Assembly: GCF_003667505.1 (NCBI RefSeq)
Contig: NZ_RCVJ01000143.1
Coordinates: 1-64,000, forward strand
DNA: 64,000 bases
Direction of reading: 5' to 3'
Source of the DNA: Micromonospora sp. BL4
GTDB taxonomy: Bacteria > Actinomycetota > Actinomycetes > Mycobacteriales > Micromonosporaceae
The notes under the pieces are model-generated. The model was not told the DNA's origin. It worked only from the letters and a program-made list of their open reading frames with translations, and made no database searches. The translations under genes and the position numbers were made by a program. Positions 49,284 through 58,887 of the stretch are shown one piece after another. The first letter of the stretch is position 1, and each line of letters starts with the position of its first letter.

Positions 49284-51140
49284 GTGCCTGTGGAGAGCGA
49301 CGGCGACCCGGCCGCCCGGGTCGCCGCGGGCCCCCACCCCGTGCACAACCTCTGGCGGCTGCGCCGCTACCTGCGCCCGTACGCCTCCGAGTTCGCCTGG
49401 CTGCTGGTCGCCGGGCTCGCCAGCACGGCGGCCGGGATCGCCGTACCGCTGGTGGTGCAACGGGTGGTGGACGGGCCGGTGGCCCGGCACGATCCCGCCG
49501 GCCTGCTCCAGCTCGGTGGCCTGGCGCTGCTGCTCGGCGTGGTCGAGGCGGTGCTCATCTTCATCCGCCGCTGGGTGCAGTCCTCCTCGGCGGTGGGCAT
49601 GGAGGCGGCGCTGCGCGCCGACGTCTACGCCCACCTGCAACGGTTGCCGGCCAGCTTCCACGACCGCTGGCAGTCCGGCCAGTTGCTCTCCCGGATCACC
49701 AGCGATCTCTCGGTGATCCGGCGGTTCCTCTCCTTCGGCGTGTTCTTCCTGGTGCTCAACCTGACCACCTATCTGGTGGTGGTGCTGCTGCTGATCAACC
49801 TGCATCTGGCGCTGGGGCTGCTGGTCGCGGCCAGCGCGGTGCCACTGCTGCTGATCAGCCGCCGGTTCGGCCGGCACTACCACGCCGCGTCCCGCCGGAT
49901 GCAGGATCAGCAGGGCGACGTGGCGACCGTGGTCGAGGAGACCGCGCAGGGCCTGCGCACCATGAAGGCGTACGGCCGGGGTGTCGAGCTGGCCGCCCGC
50001 TTCGCCGGCGGCGCCCGGACGCTGCACGACACCGGCGTGGGCAAGGGCCGGCTGCTGGCCAACACGGCGGCGCTGCTCGACCTGGTGCCCAACCTGACCC
50101 TCGGCGTGGTGCTGGTGGCCGGGGCCGCCGCCGCCGCGCGGAGCGTGCTCACCATCGGCGAGCTGGTCGCGTTCGTCAGCCTCCAACTGATGCTCATCTG
50201 GCCGGTGCAGTCCCTGGGTTGGATCATCGCCAACGGCCAGGAGGCGGCCACCGCCGCCGACCGGATCCAGGAGGTCCTGGACACCCCGCCGCGGATCACG
50301 GACGCCCCCGGCGCGCTCGCCCTTCCCCGCGACGCGGTCCACGGCCGACTCCGTTTCGAACGGGTCGCGTTCCGCTACCCGGGCACGACCACGCCGGTGC
50401 TGCGCGAGATCGACCTCACCATCGAGCCGGGCGAGACGCTGGCGCTGGTCGGCGCCACCGGCTGCGGCAAGAGCACACTGCTCTCCCTGGTGCCCCGCCT
50501 GCACGAGGTGACCGGTGGCCGCATCACCCTGGACGGGCACGACCTGCGCGAGCTACGGCTCGACTCGCTGCGCCGACTGGTCGGGGTGGCGTTCGAGGAG
50601 CCCACGCTCTTCTCCATGTCGGTCCGGGAGAACCTCACCCTGGGGCGCCCGGACGCCGGCGACGACGAGGTACGCGCCGCCCTGGCGCTGGCCCAGGCCG
50701 ACTTCGCGTACGACCTGCCGTGGGGGTTGGCCACCCGGGTGGGTGAGCAGGGGTTGTCCCTCTCCGGAGGCCAGCGCCAGCGGCTGGCGCTGGCACGGGC
50801 GGTGCTCGGTCGCCCGGCGCTGCTGGTGCTGGACGACCCGCTGTCCGCCCTCGACGTGCACACCGAGGCGCTGGTCGAGGCGGCGCTGCGGCGGGTGCTG
50901 CGGAACAGCACCGCGCTGCTGGTGGTGCACCGGCCGTCGACGATCGCGCTGGCCGACCGGGTGGCCCTGCTCGACGGCGGGCGGATCACCGCGATCGGCC
51001 GGCACTCCGACCTGCTGGCCACCGTACCGGCCTATCGGGCCCTGCTCGCCGCCGAGCCACCGGCCGGGCAGCCACCGCCGGCCGGAGCGGCCGGGCCGAC
51101 GGCGCCCACCGCGGACGGACGGGGGCTGGTGCGTTCGTGA
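49284..51140 (+). CDS. ABC exporter half-transporter with degenerate catalytic site (subunit 1)
   Basis: A 618-aa protein: a six-helix ABC transmembrane domain (residues about 20-330) and a nucleotide-binding domain (Walker A GATGCGKS at 390-397, signature LSLSGGQRQR, H-loop VVHRPS). Walker B is LLVLDDPLSALD, with Asp where the catalytic Glu should be. That is the hallmark of the degenerate partner in heterodimeric exporters. Its stop overlaps the next gene's start (GTGA). The exported substrate (drug, lipid or peptide) cannot be deduced. Confidence 0.9.
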   Translation: MPVESDGDPAARVAAGPHPVHNLWRLRRYLRPYASEFAWLLVAGLASTAAGIAVPLVVQRVVDGPVARHDPAGLLQLGGLALLLGVVEAVLIFIRRWVQSSSAVGMEAALRADVYAHLQRLPASFHDRWQSGQLLSRITSDLSVIRRFLSFGVFFLVLNLTTYLVVVLLLINLHLALGLLVAASAVPLLLISRRFGRHYHAASRRMQDQQGDVATVVEETAQGLRTMKAYGRGVELAARFAGGARTLHDTGVGKGRLLANTAALLDLVPNLTLGVVLVAGAAAAARSVLTIGELVAFVSLQLMLIWPVQSLGWIIANGQEAATAADRIQEVLDTPPRITDAPGALALPRDAVHGRLRFERVAFRYPGTTTPVLREIDLTIEPGETLALVGATGCGKSTLLSLVPRLHEVTGGRITLDGHDLRELRLDSLRRLVGVAFEEPTLFSMSVRENLTLGRPDAGDDEVRAALALAQADFAYDLPWGLATRVGEQGLSLSGGQRQRLALARAVLGRPALLVLDDPLSALDVHTEALVEAALRRVLRNSTALLVVHRPSTIALADRVALLDGGRITAIGRHSDLLATVPAYRALLAAEPPAGQPPPAGAAGPTAPTADGRGLVRS

Positions 51141-53014
51141 GTGTGCCGGAGCAGGCCGATCCGCCCGGGGAGGAGCCGGAGGTGACCCGCTGGCGCGGAA
51201 CGGCCACCGACCCGGAGGCCGACCGCAGCCAGGCCGAGGAGAGCACTCCCGAGGCGGTCGCCCGGCTGCGCCGGCACAGTCGCTCGCTGCTGGCCGATCT
51301 GCTCCGCCCGCACCGGAGGCGGCTCGCCGCCGCGGTCGGTCTGCTGCTGGCCCAGAACGCCGCCGCCATGGCCGGCCCGTACCTGGTGATGATCGGCATC
51401 GACCGGGCCATCGCGCCGCTGCGGGCCGGAAACCCCGGCCCGCTGGTCGCCGTCGCCGGGGCGTTCGCCGCCGCGGCGGTGACCGAGTACGCGGCCCGGC
51501 GCGGCTTCCTCGCCCTGTCCGCCCGGATCGGCCAGGCCGTCCTGCTGGACCTGCGGCAGCGGGTCTTCGGGCACTTCCTGCGACTGTCGGTGGGTTTCCA
51601 CGAGCGGTACACCTCCGGTCGGATGGTCTCCCGGCTCACCAGTGACCTCGACTCGATCGCCGAGCTGGTCGACGGCGGGATCGACAGCCTGGTGCTCGCC
51701 GGGCTGTCGATCCTGTCGGTGGCCGCCATCCTGCTCTGGCTGGACCTGCCGCTGGCCGCGGTGACGCTGCTCGCCTTCCCGTTCCTGTTCTGGCTCTCGC
51801 GCTGGTTCGCCCGGGCGTCGGCCAGCGCCTACCGGCGGACCCGGGAGGCGGTCGCGCTGGTCATCGTCCACTTCGTCGAGTCGATGCGGGGCATCCGGGC
51901 GGTGCAGGCGTTCCGCCGGGAGGCGCGTAACCAGCGGATCTTCGTGGCGCTCGGCGAGGACTACCGGTCGAGCAGCCTGCACGCCTTCCGGCTGATCGCC
52001 ACCTACTCCCCCGCGATCAAGCTGATCGGCAACGTCACGGTGGCGGTGGTGCTCTGCTACGGCGGCTGGCGGGTGCTCGGCGGTCGGACCGAGGTCGGGG
52101 TGCTCGCCGCGTTCCTGCTCTACCTGCGCCGCTTCTTCGAGCCGATGCAGGAGCTGAGCCAGTTCTACAACTCGCTCCAGTCCGCCACCGCCGCCCTGGA
52201 GAAGCTGGCCGGGGTGCTGGACGAGCGGCCGGCGGTCGCCGAACCGGCCCGGCCGGTGCCGCTGCCGACCGGCGCGGGCCGCGGCGAGCTGACCTTCGGG
52301 GCGGTCTCCTTCGGCTACCGCGCGGACACCCCGATCCTCGCCGGACTGGAGTTGACCGTTCCGGCCGGGCAGACCGTCGCGCTGATCGGGCCGACCGGCG
52401 CGGGCAAGTCGACCATCGCCAAGCTGGTGGCCCGGTTCCACGACCCGGACGCCGGCACGGTCCGGTTGGACGGGATCGACCTGCGCGACGTGCGCGACAC
52501 CGATCTGCGCCGCGCGGTGGTGCTGGTGACCCAGGAGAACCACCTGTTCAGCGGCACCGTGGCGGAGAACATCCGGTTCGGCCGGCCGGACGCCGACGAC
52601 GACGCGGTGCGGGCCGCCGCCCGGGCGATCGGCGCGCACGAGTTCATCGCCGCGCTGCCCGAGGGGTACGGCACCCAGGTGCACCGGCGCGGCGGACGGC
52701 TCTCCGCAGGGCAGCGGCAGCTGGTCGCGTTCGCCCGGGCGTTCCTCGCCGACCCGACCGTCCTGGTCCTGGACGAGGCGACGTCCGCACTGGACGTGCC
52801 GACCGAGCGGATGGTCCAGCGGGCACTCAGCACCATCCTGCGGGACCGGACCGCGTTGGTGATCGCGCACCGACTCTCCACCGTGGAGACCGCCGACCGG
52901 GTGCTCGTCCTCGACGGCGGACGGATCGTCGAGGACGGCCCGCCCGGCCAGCTCGCCGACGCCGGTGGCCGGTACGCCGCCCTGCACCGGCAGTGGCGGG
53001 AGTCGCTTCTGTAG
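51137..53014 (+). CDS. ABC exporter half-transporter with canonical catalytic site (subunit 2)
   Basis: A 625-aa partner of the preceding protein. The transmembrane domain has six helices; the NBD has Walker A GPTGAGKS (418-425), Walker B VLVLDEATSALD with the catalytic Glu, and signature LSAGQRQ, which departs from LSGGQ. Together with subunit 1's Asp, this gives one active and one degenerate ATP site, as in BmrCD or TM287/288. Coupled by GTGA to subunit 1. Confidence 0.92.
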   Translation: MSVPEQADPPGEEPEVTRWRGTATDPEADRSQAEESTPEAVARLRRHSRSLLADLLRPHRRRLAAAVGLLLAQNAAAMAGPYLVMIGIDRAIAPLRAGNPGPLVAVAGAFAAAAVTEYAARRGFLALSARIGQAVLLDLRQRVFGHFLRLSVGFHERYTSGRMVSRLTSDLDSIAELVDGGIDSLVLAGLSILSVAAILLWLDLPLAAVTLLAFPFLFWLSRWFARASASAYRRTREAVALVIVHFVESMRGIRAVQAFRREARNQRIFVALGEDYRSSSLHAFRLIATYSPAIKLIGNVTVAVVLCYGGWRVLGGRTEVGVLAAFLLYLRRFFEPMQELSQFYNSLQSATAALEKLAGVLDERPAVAEPARPVPLPTGAGRGELTFGAVSFGYRADTPILAGLELTVPAGQTVALIGPTGAGKSTIAKLVARFHDPDAGTVRLDGIDLRDVRDTDLRRAVVLVTQENHLFSGTVAENIRFGRPDADDDAVRAAARAIGAHEFIAALPEGYGTQVHRRGGRLSAGQRQLVAFARAFLADPTVLVLDEATSALDVPTERMVQRALSTILRDRTALVIAHRLSTVETADRVLVLDGGRIVEDGPPGQLADAGGRYAALHRQWRESLL

Positions 53015-53015
53015 C

Positions 53016-53021
53016 TACAAT
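53016..53021 (+). promoter_or_regulatory. Candidate -10 of the secreted protease
   Basis: TACAAT lies just after the ABC exporter stop codon and 97 bp before the protease start. A TGGCGG about 16 nt upstream could be a weak -35. The 5' leader would be about 90 nt. Confidence 0.3.
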
Positions 53022-53117
53022 CACGGCTCGTCTATCTCGGTTTCGCCCGGTGCGGTCGGCAACGACGGCTGCTCTGTTCCGGCCGGGCACCGACGAACGC
53101 ACGGGGAGGGCACGGGG

Positions 53118-54719
53118 GTGCGCACACGGGGACGCATGATCGTGGCTGGGCTGGCTGTCGCCGGTCTGGTCGGGGCCACTGTCGCGGTGACCAGTGGGGA
53201 CGCGGCCGAGCGCCGCGCGGTGACCGCGGTCGCGGCGGAGGAGGGGCTGGGCAGCGCGACAGCCAGCGAATCGACCGTACCGCCGGGCGCGACCGCGTCC
53301 GGTGCAGCCGCGCCCGGTGCAGCGGCGACCGCACCGCAGACGAGGACCGCGACGGAGTCGAAGGCCGTCTCCGGGCCGGTACGCACCCGACCGGCCAAGG
53401 TGGTGGCTGAGGCGGCGCCCGCCTCCGTCGCGTACCTGCGGGACCGCTACCGGATCTCCACGACCGAGGCGGCACGCCGGCTCGCCCTCCAGGAGCTTTC
53501 CACGCCCCTGGACGCGCGGCTGACCGAGCAGGTCCCGCACTCGTACGGCGGCATGTGGCTCGACCAGGCGGCCGGTGGCGTGCTCACGGTCGGAGCAACC
53601 GACGTCGCGGCGGTCCAAGCGGCCGTGGCCGACGTACCGGACCGGACGCACGTCCGGGTGGTCGCCGTGCGACACACGCTGAGTCAGCTTGCCGAGGCCG
53701 CGGCCGGTGTCGCCGCCGCGCTCGACGCGTCCCCCGGCTCGGACGTGGTGGTGGACCAACAGGCCAACGAGGTCGTGGTGCTCACCGGCGACCGGATCGC
53801 GGCGGACGAACCGCGCCTCGCCGAGGCGCGCCGCGCCGCCGGGGTGCCGACCCGGACCCAGGCCCGGACCCCCGCGACCAGCGTGCCGAAGGCGTGCGAC
53901 CCCCGCTACTGCCCGCAGGCGCCGATGCGCGGCGGCATCCGCCTGGACGTGCCGCGCGACGACGGCACCGTCGGCGGCTGCACGACCGGCTTCAACCTGA
54001 TCGTCGGAGTGCGCGAGGCGTACGTGCTGACGGCGGGGCACTGCGTCGTCGGCGGACGGCACCAGCAGGTGGACCGGACCTGGCACCAGTTCCTCGGCCC
54101 GAAGGTGCCGGTGAACGTGGAGTCGCCTAACCCGAGCCTCGCCGAGAACGCCTACCCGTACGACTACGCGATCATGCCGTACCAGACCGGGGCGCTCTCC
54201 CGATGGGCGTACCCGCGGGGCGCCACCTCGGGGCCCAGCCTGGTCAACTACTGGTGCGTTCCGGACAACAAGCAGTGCGCCACCCGCGGCAGCCGGGACG
54301 TGCCGATCACCGGCTACGTGCCGTGGAGCGCCATCCAGACCGGTTGGGTGGTCTGCGCGACCGGGTCGGCGTACACGCCGAAGGCCGGTGAGCAGTACGT
54401 CGACTCCGGCGCCGGCGCTGGCTACGTGCCCGGCACCCGGTGCGGGGAGATCACCGGCAAGAGCAGCGGTGGCATCGACGTCCGGATCTGTGCCCGGCCG
54501 GGAGACAGCGGCGGCCCGCTGTTCACCGAGGCCGACGGCAAGGCGCTGGGCATCCTCTCGAACGGCGACCCGGGGCAGGGGGCCTGCACCAACCCGAACG
54601 AGCGGAACTCGTACGCCCCGGTCTCCACGATCCTGGAGCGGGCGAACGCCCGCAGCGACGGAAGGCTGCGGATCCGGCTGGCCACCTCCGGCCCGGTGGC
54701 CGGGCCGGTCGCCCGGTGA
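53118..54719 (+). CDS. Secreted chymotrypsin-like (S1) serine protease
   Basis: A 533-aa exported protease. Residues 1-31 form a signal-anchor or signal peptide (MIVAGLAVAGLVGATVAV), 32-250 a pro-region (with repeats of SVAYLRDRYRISTTEA and VVVLTGDRIAADEPRL type seen in alpha-lytic/streptogrisin pro-regions), and about 275-533 the trypsin-like domain: His308 in LTAGHCV, Asp349 in YDYAIM and Ser464 in GDSGGPL. Several Cys should form disulfides. GGGGAGGG precedes the GTG at 53118. A GNRA-loop terminator follows. Confidence 0.92.
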   Translation: MRTRGRMIVAGLAVAGLVGATVAVTSGDAAERRAVTAVAAEEGLGSATASESTVPPGATASGAAAPGAAATAPQTRTATESKAVSGPVRTRPAKVVAEAAPASVAYLRDRYRISTTEAARRLALQELSTPLDARLTEQVPHSYGGMWLDQAAGGVLTVGATDVAAVQAAVADVPDRTHVRVVAVRHTLSQLAEAAAGVAAALDASPGSDVVVDQQANEVVVLTGDRIAADEPRLAEARRAAGVPTRTQARTPATSVPKACDPRYCPQAPMRGGIRLDVPRDDGTVGGCTTGFNLIVGVREAYVLTAGHCVVGGRHQQVDRTWHQFLGPKVPVNVESPNPSLAENAYPYDYAIMPYQTGALSRWAYPRGATSGPSLVNYWCVPDNKQCATRGSRDVPITGYVPWSAIQTGWVVCATGSAYTPKAGEQYVDSGAGAGYVPGTRCGEITGKSSGGIDVRICARPGDSGGPLFTEADGKALGILSNGDPGQGACTNPNERNSYAPVSTILERANARSDGRLRIRLATSGPVAGPVAR

Positions 54720-54720
54720 C

Positions 54721-54752
54721 GGGAGCCGACCGGCGCGAGCCGGTCGGCTCCC
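54721..54752. terminator. Perfect 14-bp hairpin with GCGA tetraloop
   Basis: GGGAGCCGACCGGC (54721-54734) pairs exactly with 54739-54752 around a GCGA loop, a GNRA tetraloop closed by C-G. It lies 2 bp after the protease stop codon and should stop transcription. Confidence 0.8.
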
Positions 54753-54811
54753 CCGCACGAAATCCATCGTGGCGCGCGGCTTAACCCGTGGCCCGGCCGT
54801 TGGCCCCTGCC

Positions 54812-54817
54812 TACGAT
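54812..54817 (+). promoter_or_regulatory. Leaderless -10 box for valS
   Basis: TACGAT, 6 nt and the ATG at 54824. The AGG before the ATG is too close to act as a Shine-Dalgarno. Confidence 0.45.
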
Positions 54818-54823
54818 CGCAGG

Positions 54824-57388
54824 ATGACCGAAACGGCGAGGACGGCCCGCGCCGGCGTTCCCGAGCGTCCGACCCTGGACGGGCTCGAGGAGAGCTGGGC
54901 GCGCCGCTGGCAGGAGGAGGGCACGTACGCGTTCGACCGCTCGAAGAGGCGTGCCGACGTGTACTCCATCGACACCCCGCCGCCGACCGTATCGGGCGAG
55001 CTGCACATGGGCCACGTCTTCTCGTACACGCACACCGACACCGTGGCGCGCTACCAGCGGATGCGTGGCAAGGCGGTCTTCTACCCGATGGGTTGGGACG
55101 ACAACGGCCTGCCCACCGAGCGGCGGGTGCAGAACGTGTACGGGGTGCGGTGCGACCCGTCGCTGCCGTACGACCCGGTGTGGCGGCCACCGGCGACCCC
55201 GGTCGACGACGCGGCGCGCCGCGACCCCACCCCGATCTCGCGGCGCAACTTCATCGAGCTGTGCGAGCGGCTGACGGTCGCCGACGAGCAGGTCTTCGAG
55301 GCGCTCTGGCGGCGGCTCGGGCTCTCCGTGGACTGGTCCCTGACGTACACCACGATCGGCCGGGTGGCTCGGGCCACCAGCCAGCGGGCGTTCCTGCGCA
55401 ACCTGCACCGGGGTGAGGCGTACCAGGCGGAGGCGCCGACGCTGTGGGACGTCGGCTTCGCCACGGCGGTCGCCCAGGCCGAACTGGAGGACCGGGAGCG
55501 GCCCGGCGCCTACCACCGGCTGCGGTTCACCGGGCCCGGCGGGCGGGAGGTGCTCATCGACACCACCCGGCCCGAGCTGCTGCCCGCCTGCGTGGCGCTG
55601 GTCTGCCATCCCGACGACGAGCGGTACGCCGACCTGGTGGGCGGCACGGCGCGCAGTCCGCTGTTCGGCGTCGAGGTGCCGGTGTACGCGCATCCGCTGG
55701 CCGACCCGAGCAAGGGCACCGGCGTCGCGATGGTCTGCACGTTCGGCGACCTGACGGACGTGACGTGGTGGCGTGAGCTGCGGCTGGACACCCGGGTGGT
55801 GCTCGGCAGGGACGGCCGGCTGCTCCCCGAGCCGCCGGCCGGGGTGCCGGCGCAGCCCTACGCGGCGCTGGCCGGGCAGACCGTCAACGGCGCCCGTCGG
55901 GAGATCGTCGGAATGCTCGCCGACGCGGGCGACCTGATCGGGGAGCCGCGCCCGATCACCCATCCGGTCAAGTTCTACGAACGGGGCGACCGGCCTCTGG
56001 AGATCGTCTCGACCCGGCAGTGGTACGTGCGCAACGGCGGCCGGGACGACGATCTGCGGGCGACGCTGCTGGCGCGGGGCGACGAGCTGCACTGGGTGCC
56101 GGCGCACATGAAGCACCGCTACGACCACTGGGTGGCCGGCCTGACCGGGGACTGGCTGGTCAGTCGGCAGCGCTTCTTCGGCGTGCCGGTGCCGGTGTGG
56201 TACCGGCTCGACAACGCTGGCGAGCCGGACTGGTCCCAGCCTCTCACGCCGGACGAGTCCGCGCTTCCGGTCGATCCATCCACCGATCCGCCGCCCCACT
56301 ACGACGAGTCGCAACGTGGCCAGCCGGGTGGCTTCGTCGGCGACCCGGACGTGCTGGACACCTGGGCCACCTCGTCGCTGACCCCGCAGATCGTCGGCGG
56401 CTGGGAGACCGACCCGGAGCTGTTCGCCCAGGTCTTCCCGATGGACCTCCGGCCGCAGGGGCAGGAGATCATCCGGACCTGGCTCTTCGACAGCGTGGTC
56501 CGGTCGCACTTCGAGCACGGGGTGCTGCCCTGGCGGGACACGGTGCTCTCCGGCTGGATCCTCGACCCGGACCACAAGAAGATGGCCAAGTCCAAGGGGA
56601 ACGTGGTCACCCCGCTGGCGTTGCTGGAGCAGCACGGCTCGGACGCGGTGCGCTACTGGGCGGCCAGCGGCAAGCCCGGCATGGATCTGGCGTTCGACCC
56701 GGCGCAGATCAAGGTCGGCCGGCGGTTGGCCACCAAGCTGCTGAACGCGTCGAAGTTCGCGCTCGGGCTGGGAGCCGCGGACGCGCTGCGCACCCCGGCG
56801 ACCGCGCCGCTGGACCGGGCCATGCTCGCCGAGTTGGCCACCGTGGTCACCGCGGCGGGCACCGCCTTCGACTCCTACGACCACACGGCGGCGTTGCAGG
56901 CCACCGAGGCGTTCTTCTGGCGGTTCTGCGACGACTACATCGAGCTGGTCAAGGAGCGCGCGTACGGCACCGGCGCGCCGGCCGACTCGGCCCGGGGCGC
57001 GCTGGCCTCGGCGCTGTCGGTGCAGTTGCGGCTGTTCGCCCCGTTCGTGCCGTACGTCACCGAGGAGGTCTGGTCCTGGTGGCGGTACGGCTCGGTGCAC
57101 CGGGCGCCCTGGCCCACCACGCACGAGGTGGCCCGGACGATCGAGGGGACGGGCGAACCGGCGCTGCTGCGGCTGGCCGGGGACGCGCTGAGCCAGGTGC
57201 GGCGGGCCAAGTCGGAGCGCAAGCTGTCGATGAAGGCGGAGGTGCCGCTCGCCGAGGCGCTCGGCCCGGCGGCGCTGCTGGACCAGCTCACCCTGGTCGC
57301 CGACGACCTGCGCGCGGCCGGCCGGATCGGCAAGCTCGACCTGCTCCCGGACCGCACCCCGGAACTCGTCATCGCCTGCGCCTTCTGA
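54824..57388 (+). CDS. valS: Valine--tRNA ligase (short, archaeal-like form)
   Basis: An 854-aa class I synthetase that charges tRNA-Val. HIGH is seen as HMGH (residues 61-64), KMSKS as KMAKS (586-590), and the editing domain lies between about 180 and 400. It ends LDLLPDRTPELVIACAF and lacks the C-terminal coiled-coil of usual bacterial ValS; the TPPPTVSGELHMGHVFSYTHTD region resembles the archaeal-type group found in some actinobacteria. It may therefore be a second ValS. The start at 54824 is fixed by the leaderless promoter. Confidence 0.92.
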   Translation: MTETARTARAGVPERPTLDGLEESWARRWQEEGTYAFDRSKRRADVYSIDTPPPTVSGELHMGHVFSYTHTDTVARYQRMRGKAVFYPMGWDDNGLPTERRVQNVYGVRCDPSLPYDPVWRPPATPVDDAARRDPTPISRRNFIELCERLTVADEQVFEALWRRLGLSVDWSLTYTTIGRVARATSQRAFLRNLHRGEAYQAEAPTLWDVGFATAVAQAELEDRERPGAYHRLRFTGPGGREVLIDTTRPELLPACVALVCHPDDERYADLVGGTARSPLFGVEVPVYAHPLADPSKGTGVAMVCTFGDLTDVTWWRELRLDTRVVLGRDGRLLPEPPAGVPAQPYAALAGQTVNGARREIVGMLADAGDLIGEPRPITHPVKFYERGDRPLEIVSTRQWYVRNGGRDDDLRATLLARGDELHWVPAHMKHRYDHWVAGLTGDWLVSRQRFFGVPVPVWYRLDNAGEPDWSQPLTPDESALPVDPSTDPPPHYDESQRGQPGGFVGDPDVLDTWATSSLTPQIVGGWETDPELFAQVFPMDLRPQGQEIIRTWLFDSVVRSHFEHGVLPWRDTVLSGWILDPDHKKMAKSKGNVVTPLALLEQHGSDAVRYWAASGKPGMDLAFDPAQIKVGRRLATKLLNASKFALGLGAADALRTPATAPLDRAMLAELATVVTAAGTAFDSYDHTAALQATEAFFWRFCDDYIELVKERAYGTGAPADSARGALASALSVQLRLFAPFVPYVTEEVWSWWRYGSVHRAPWPTTHEVARTIEGTGEPALLRLAGDALSQVRRAKSERKLSMKAEVPLAEALGPAALLDQLTLVADDLRAAGRIGKLDLLPDRTPELVIACAF

Positions 57389-57393
57389 CCGGT

Positions 57394-57429
57394 ACGGAAG
57401 GTGCCCTTCGCAGGGAGGGCACCTTCCGT
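57394..57429. terminator. valS/membrane-protein bidirectional terminator
   Basis: ACGGAAGGTGCCCT (57394-57407) pairs exactly with 57416-57429. It lies between convergent valS and the membrane-protein gene. Confidence 0.8.
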
Positions 57430-57434
57430 CCCGG

Positions 57435-58085
57435 TCACCAGCCGCGCAGGAAGCGCAGGCCGAGCAGGAACGAGACCACCGCCGGGCCGACCAGCAGGGT
57501 GATCGCCTGGAGCCGGTACGGCATCCGGTGCCGGGTCAACTCCACGGCGTTGCCCAGCACGATCGCCCCGGCCAGCATCAGGAACGCGCCCCACCACCCG
57601 GTCTCCAGGTGGATCAGATCCGCCCGGATCAGTTGCAGGGTCAGCCCGAGGAGCGCACCGGTGAGCGCGAGCAGGGCCACCGCCCGGTGCAGGCCACGGG
57701 CCAGCGGATGGGCCGCCCGCCACAGGTAGGTGCCGGCGATCGCCAGGCAGGGCAGCACCACCAGCACCGGCCAGCCCCGGCTCATCACACCGAACATCAG
57801 CAGGGCGCCCACCGCGAACACCAGCGTGCCGACGCAGGCGATGACGTACCCGGCGAAGGCCGGGCCACCGCGGCGGGCCAGCAACGGCCCGCCGCTGGCC
57901 GCGATCAGCGCGCCCGGGATCAGGATGAACCCGGCCCACCAGTGGAACCGTCCGCTGCCCTGGGCGGCCGTCGCGACCGTGGCGCAGGCCAGCCCGGCGA
58001 CGGCCAGGCTGGTCAGCCAGGGCCGGCTGCTCCGGGAGTACGGCTCAGCCAACGACGTCCGCTCCACTTCGACGCTCACGCCCAC
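57435..58085 (-). CDS. Hypothetical multi-pass membrane protein (216 aa)
   Basis: A 216-aa protein with about six hydrophobic helices, starting near residue 25, and a basic C-terminus (LRFLRGW). The GTG at 58085 is used; a second GTG two codons later is possible. No family was recognised. It is separated by 87 bp from the ABC-2 operon and may be read with it. Confidence 0.7.
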   Translation of the reverse strand: MGVSVEVERTSLAEPYSRSSRPWLTSLAVAGLACATVATAAQGSGRFHWWAGFILIPGALIAASGGPLLARRGGPAFAGYVIACVGTLVFAVGALLMFGVMSRGWPVLVVLPCLAIAGTYLWRAAHPLARGLHRAVALLALTGALLGLTLQLIRADLIHLETGWWGAFLMLAGAIVLGNAVELTRHRMPYRLQAITLLVGPAVVSFLLGLRFLRGW

Positions 58086-58172
58086 CAGCCTCGCCCGCGG
58101 CGCCCCTGCCGGTCCATCCGGCCAGCCCTACCGCCGGGCGGTGGCTGGCCGGAACAGCACCGCGCACCCGGT

Positions 58173-58883
58173 TCAGCTCGTCTCGCCGGCCACGCTGAAC
58201 GAGCGCAGGCGGTCGACGGCCAGCACGGTGAAGCCGATGCTGATCAGCGCGGTCATCACCGACGCCACCGACACCGACACCGTGGTCTCCAGCAACCCGG
58301 TGGGGGCGAGCCGGTCGGCGAGGGCGATCACGTACTGCTGGATGGAGAGCACCTTGGTGCCGCTGACGAAGTTGCCCAGCAGCCCCTCCCAGATCAGCAC
58401 GTAGACCAGGCCGAGGAGCACCGGCCGGCGGGTGACCAGGCTGAGCGCGAGGAACAGCGCCGAGTACGCCAGCGCGCCGAGCGCCGCCGCGGCGGCCAGC
58501 GCCAGGCCGAGGCGTACCGAATCGGCCAGGACGCCCGCGACGTAGAGCGGCACCGCGACGGTGACCGCGGTGACCCCTGCGGCCACCGCGAGCTTGGGCA
58601 GGATGATCTGCCAGCGCGGCAGCGGCTTGGTCAGGATGTGCACCACCGTGCCGTCGTCGATCTCCGCACCCAGCACCCCGGTACCGATGATCAGCGACAC
58701 CACGGGCAGCACGACTGCCAGCCCGAGGCCGACCAGCACCGCCGGGCCCCACTCGCCCGGGTCGACGCCCAGCGACCGGCAGAGCACGGCCAACCCCAAC
58801 AGCACCAGTGGCAGCGGGAGCAGCAGCAGGAACCGACGGCGGCCGAACAGCCCGCGTGCGGTCATCCAGGTAATGGTCGACAT
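58173..58883 (-). CDS. ABC-2 transporter permease (pair 2)
   Basis: A 236-aa permease with six predicted helices and the ABC-2-type N-terminus (MSTITWMTARGLFGRRRF). LGAEIDDGTVVHILTKPLPR matches the gating/coupling helix seen in ABC2 membrane proteins. It lies 4 bp after the ATPase stop and works with the ATPase at 58888-59799. It is the last gene of the four-gene operon. Confidence 0.87.
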   Translation of the reverse strand: MSTITWMTARGLFGRRRFLLLLPLPLVLLGLAVLCRSLGVDPGEWGPAVLVGLGLAVVLPVVSLIIGTGVLGAEIDDGTVVHILTKPLPRWQIILPKLAVAAGVTAVTVAVPLYVAGVLADSVRLGLALAAAAALGALAYSALFLALSLVTRRPVLLGLVYVLIWEGLLGNFVSGTKVLSIQQYVIALADRLAPTGLLETTVSVSVASVMTALISIGFTVLAVDRLRSFSVAGETS

Positions 58884-58887
58884 GTTC

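Noticed and set aside
54422..57124. 900-aa minus-strand ORF across valS
   Set aside because: Antisense shadow of valS and the protease gene.
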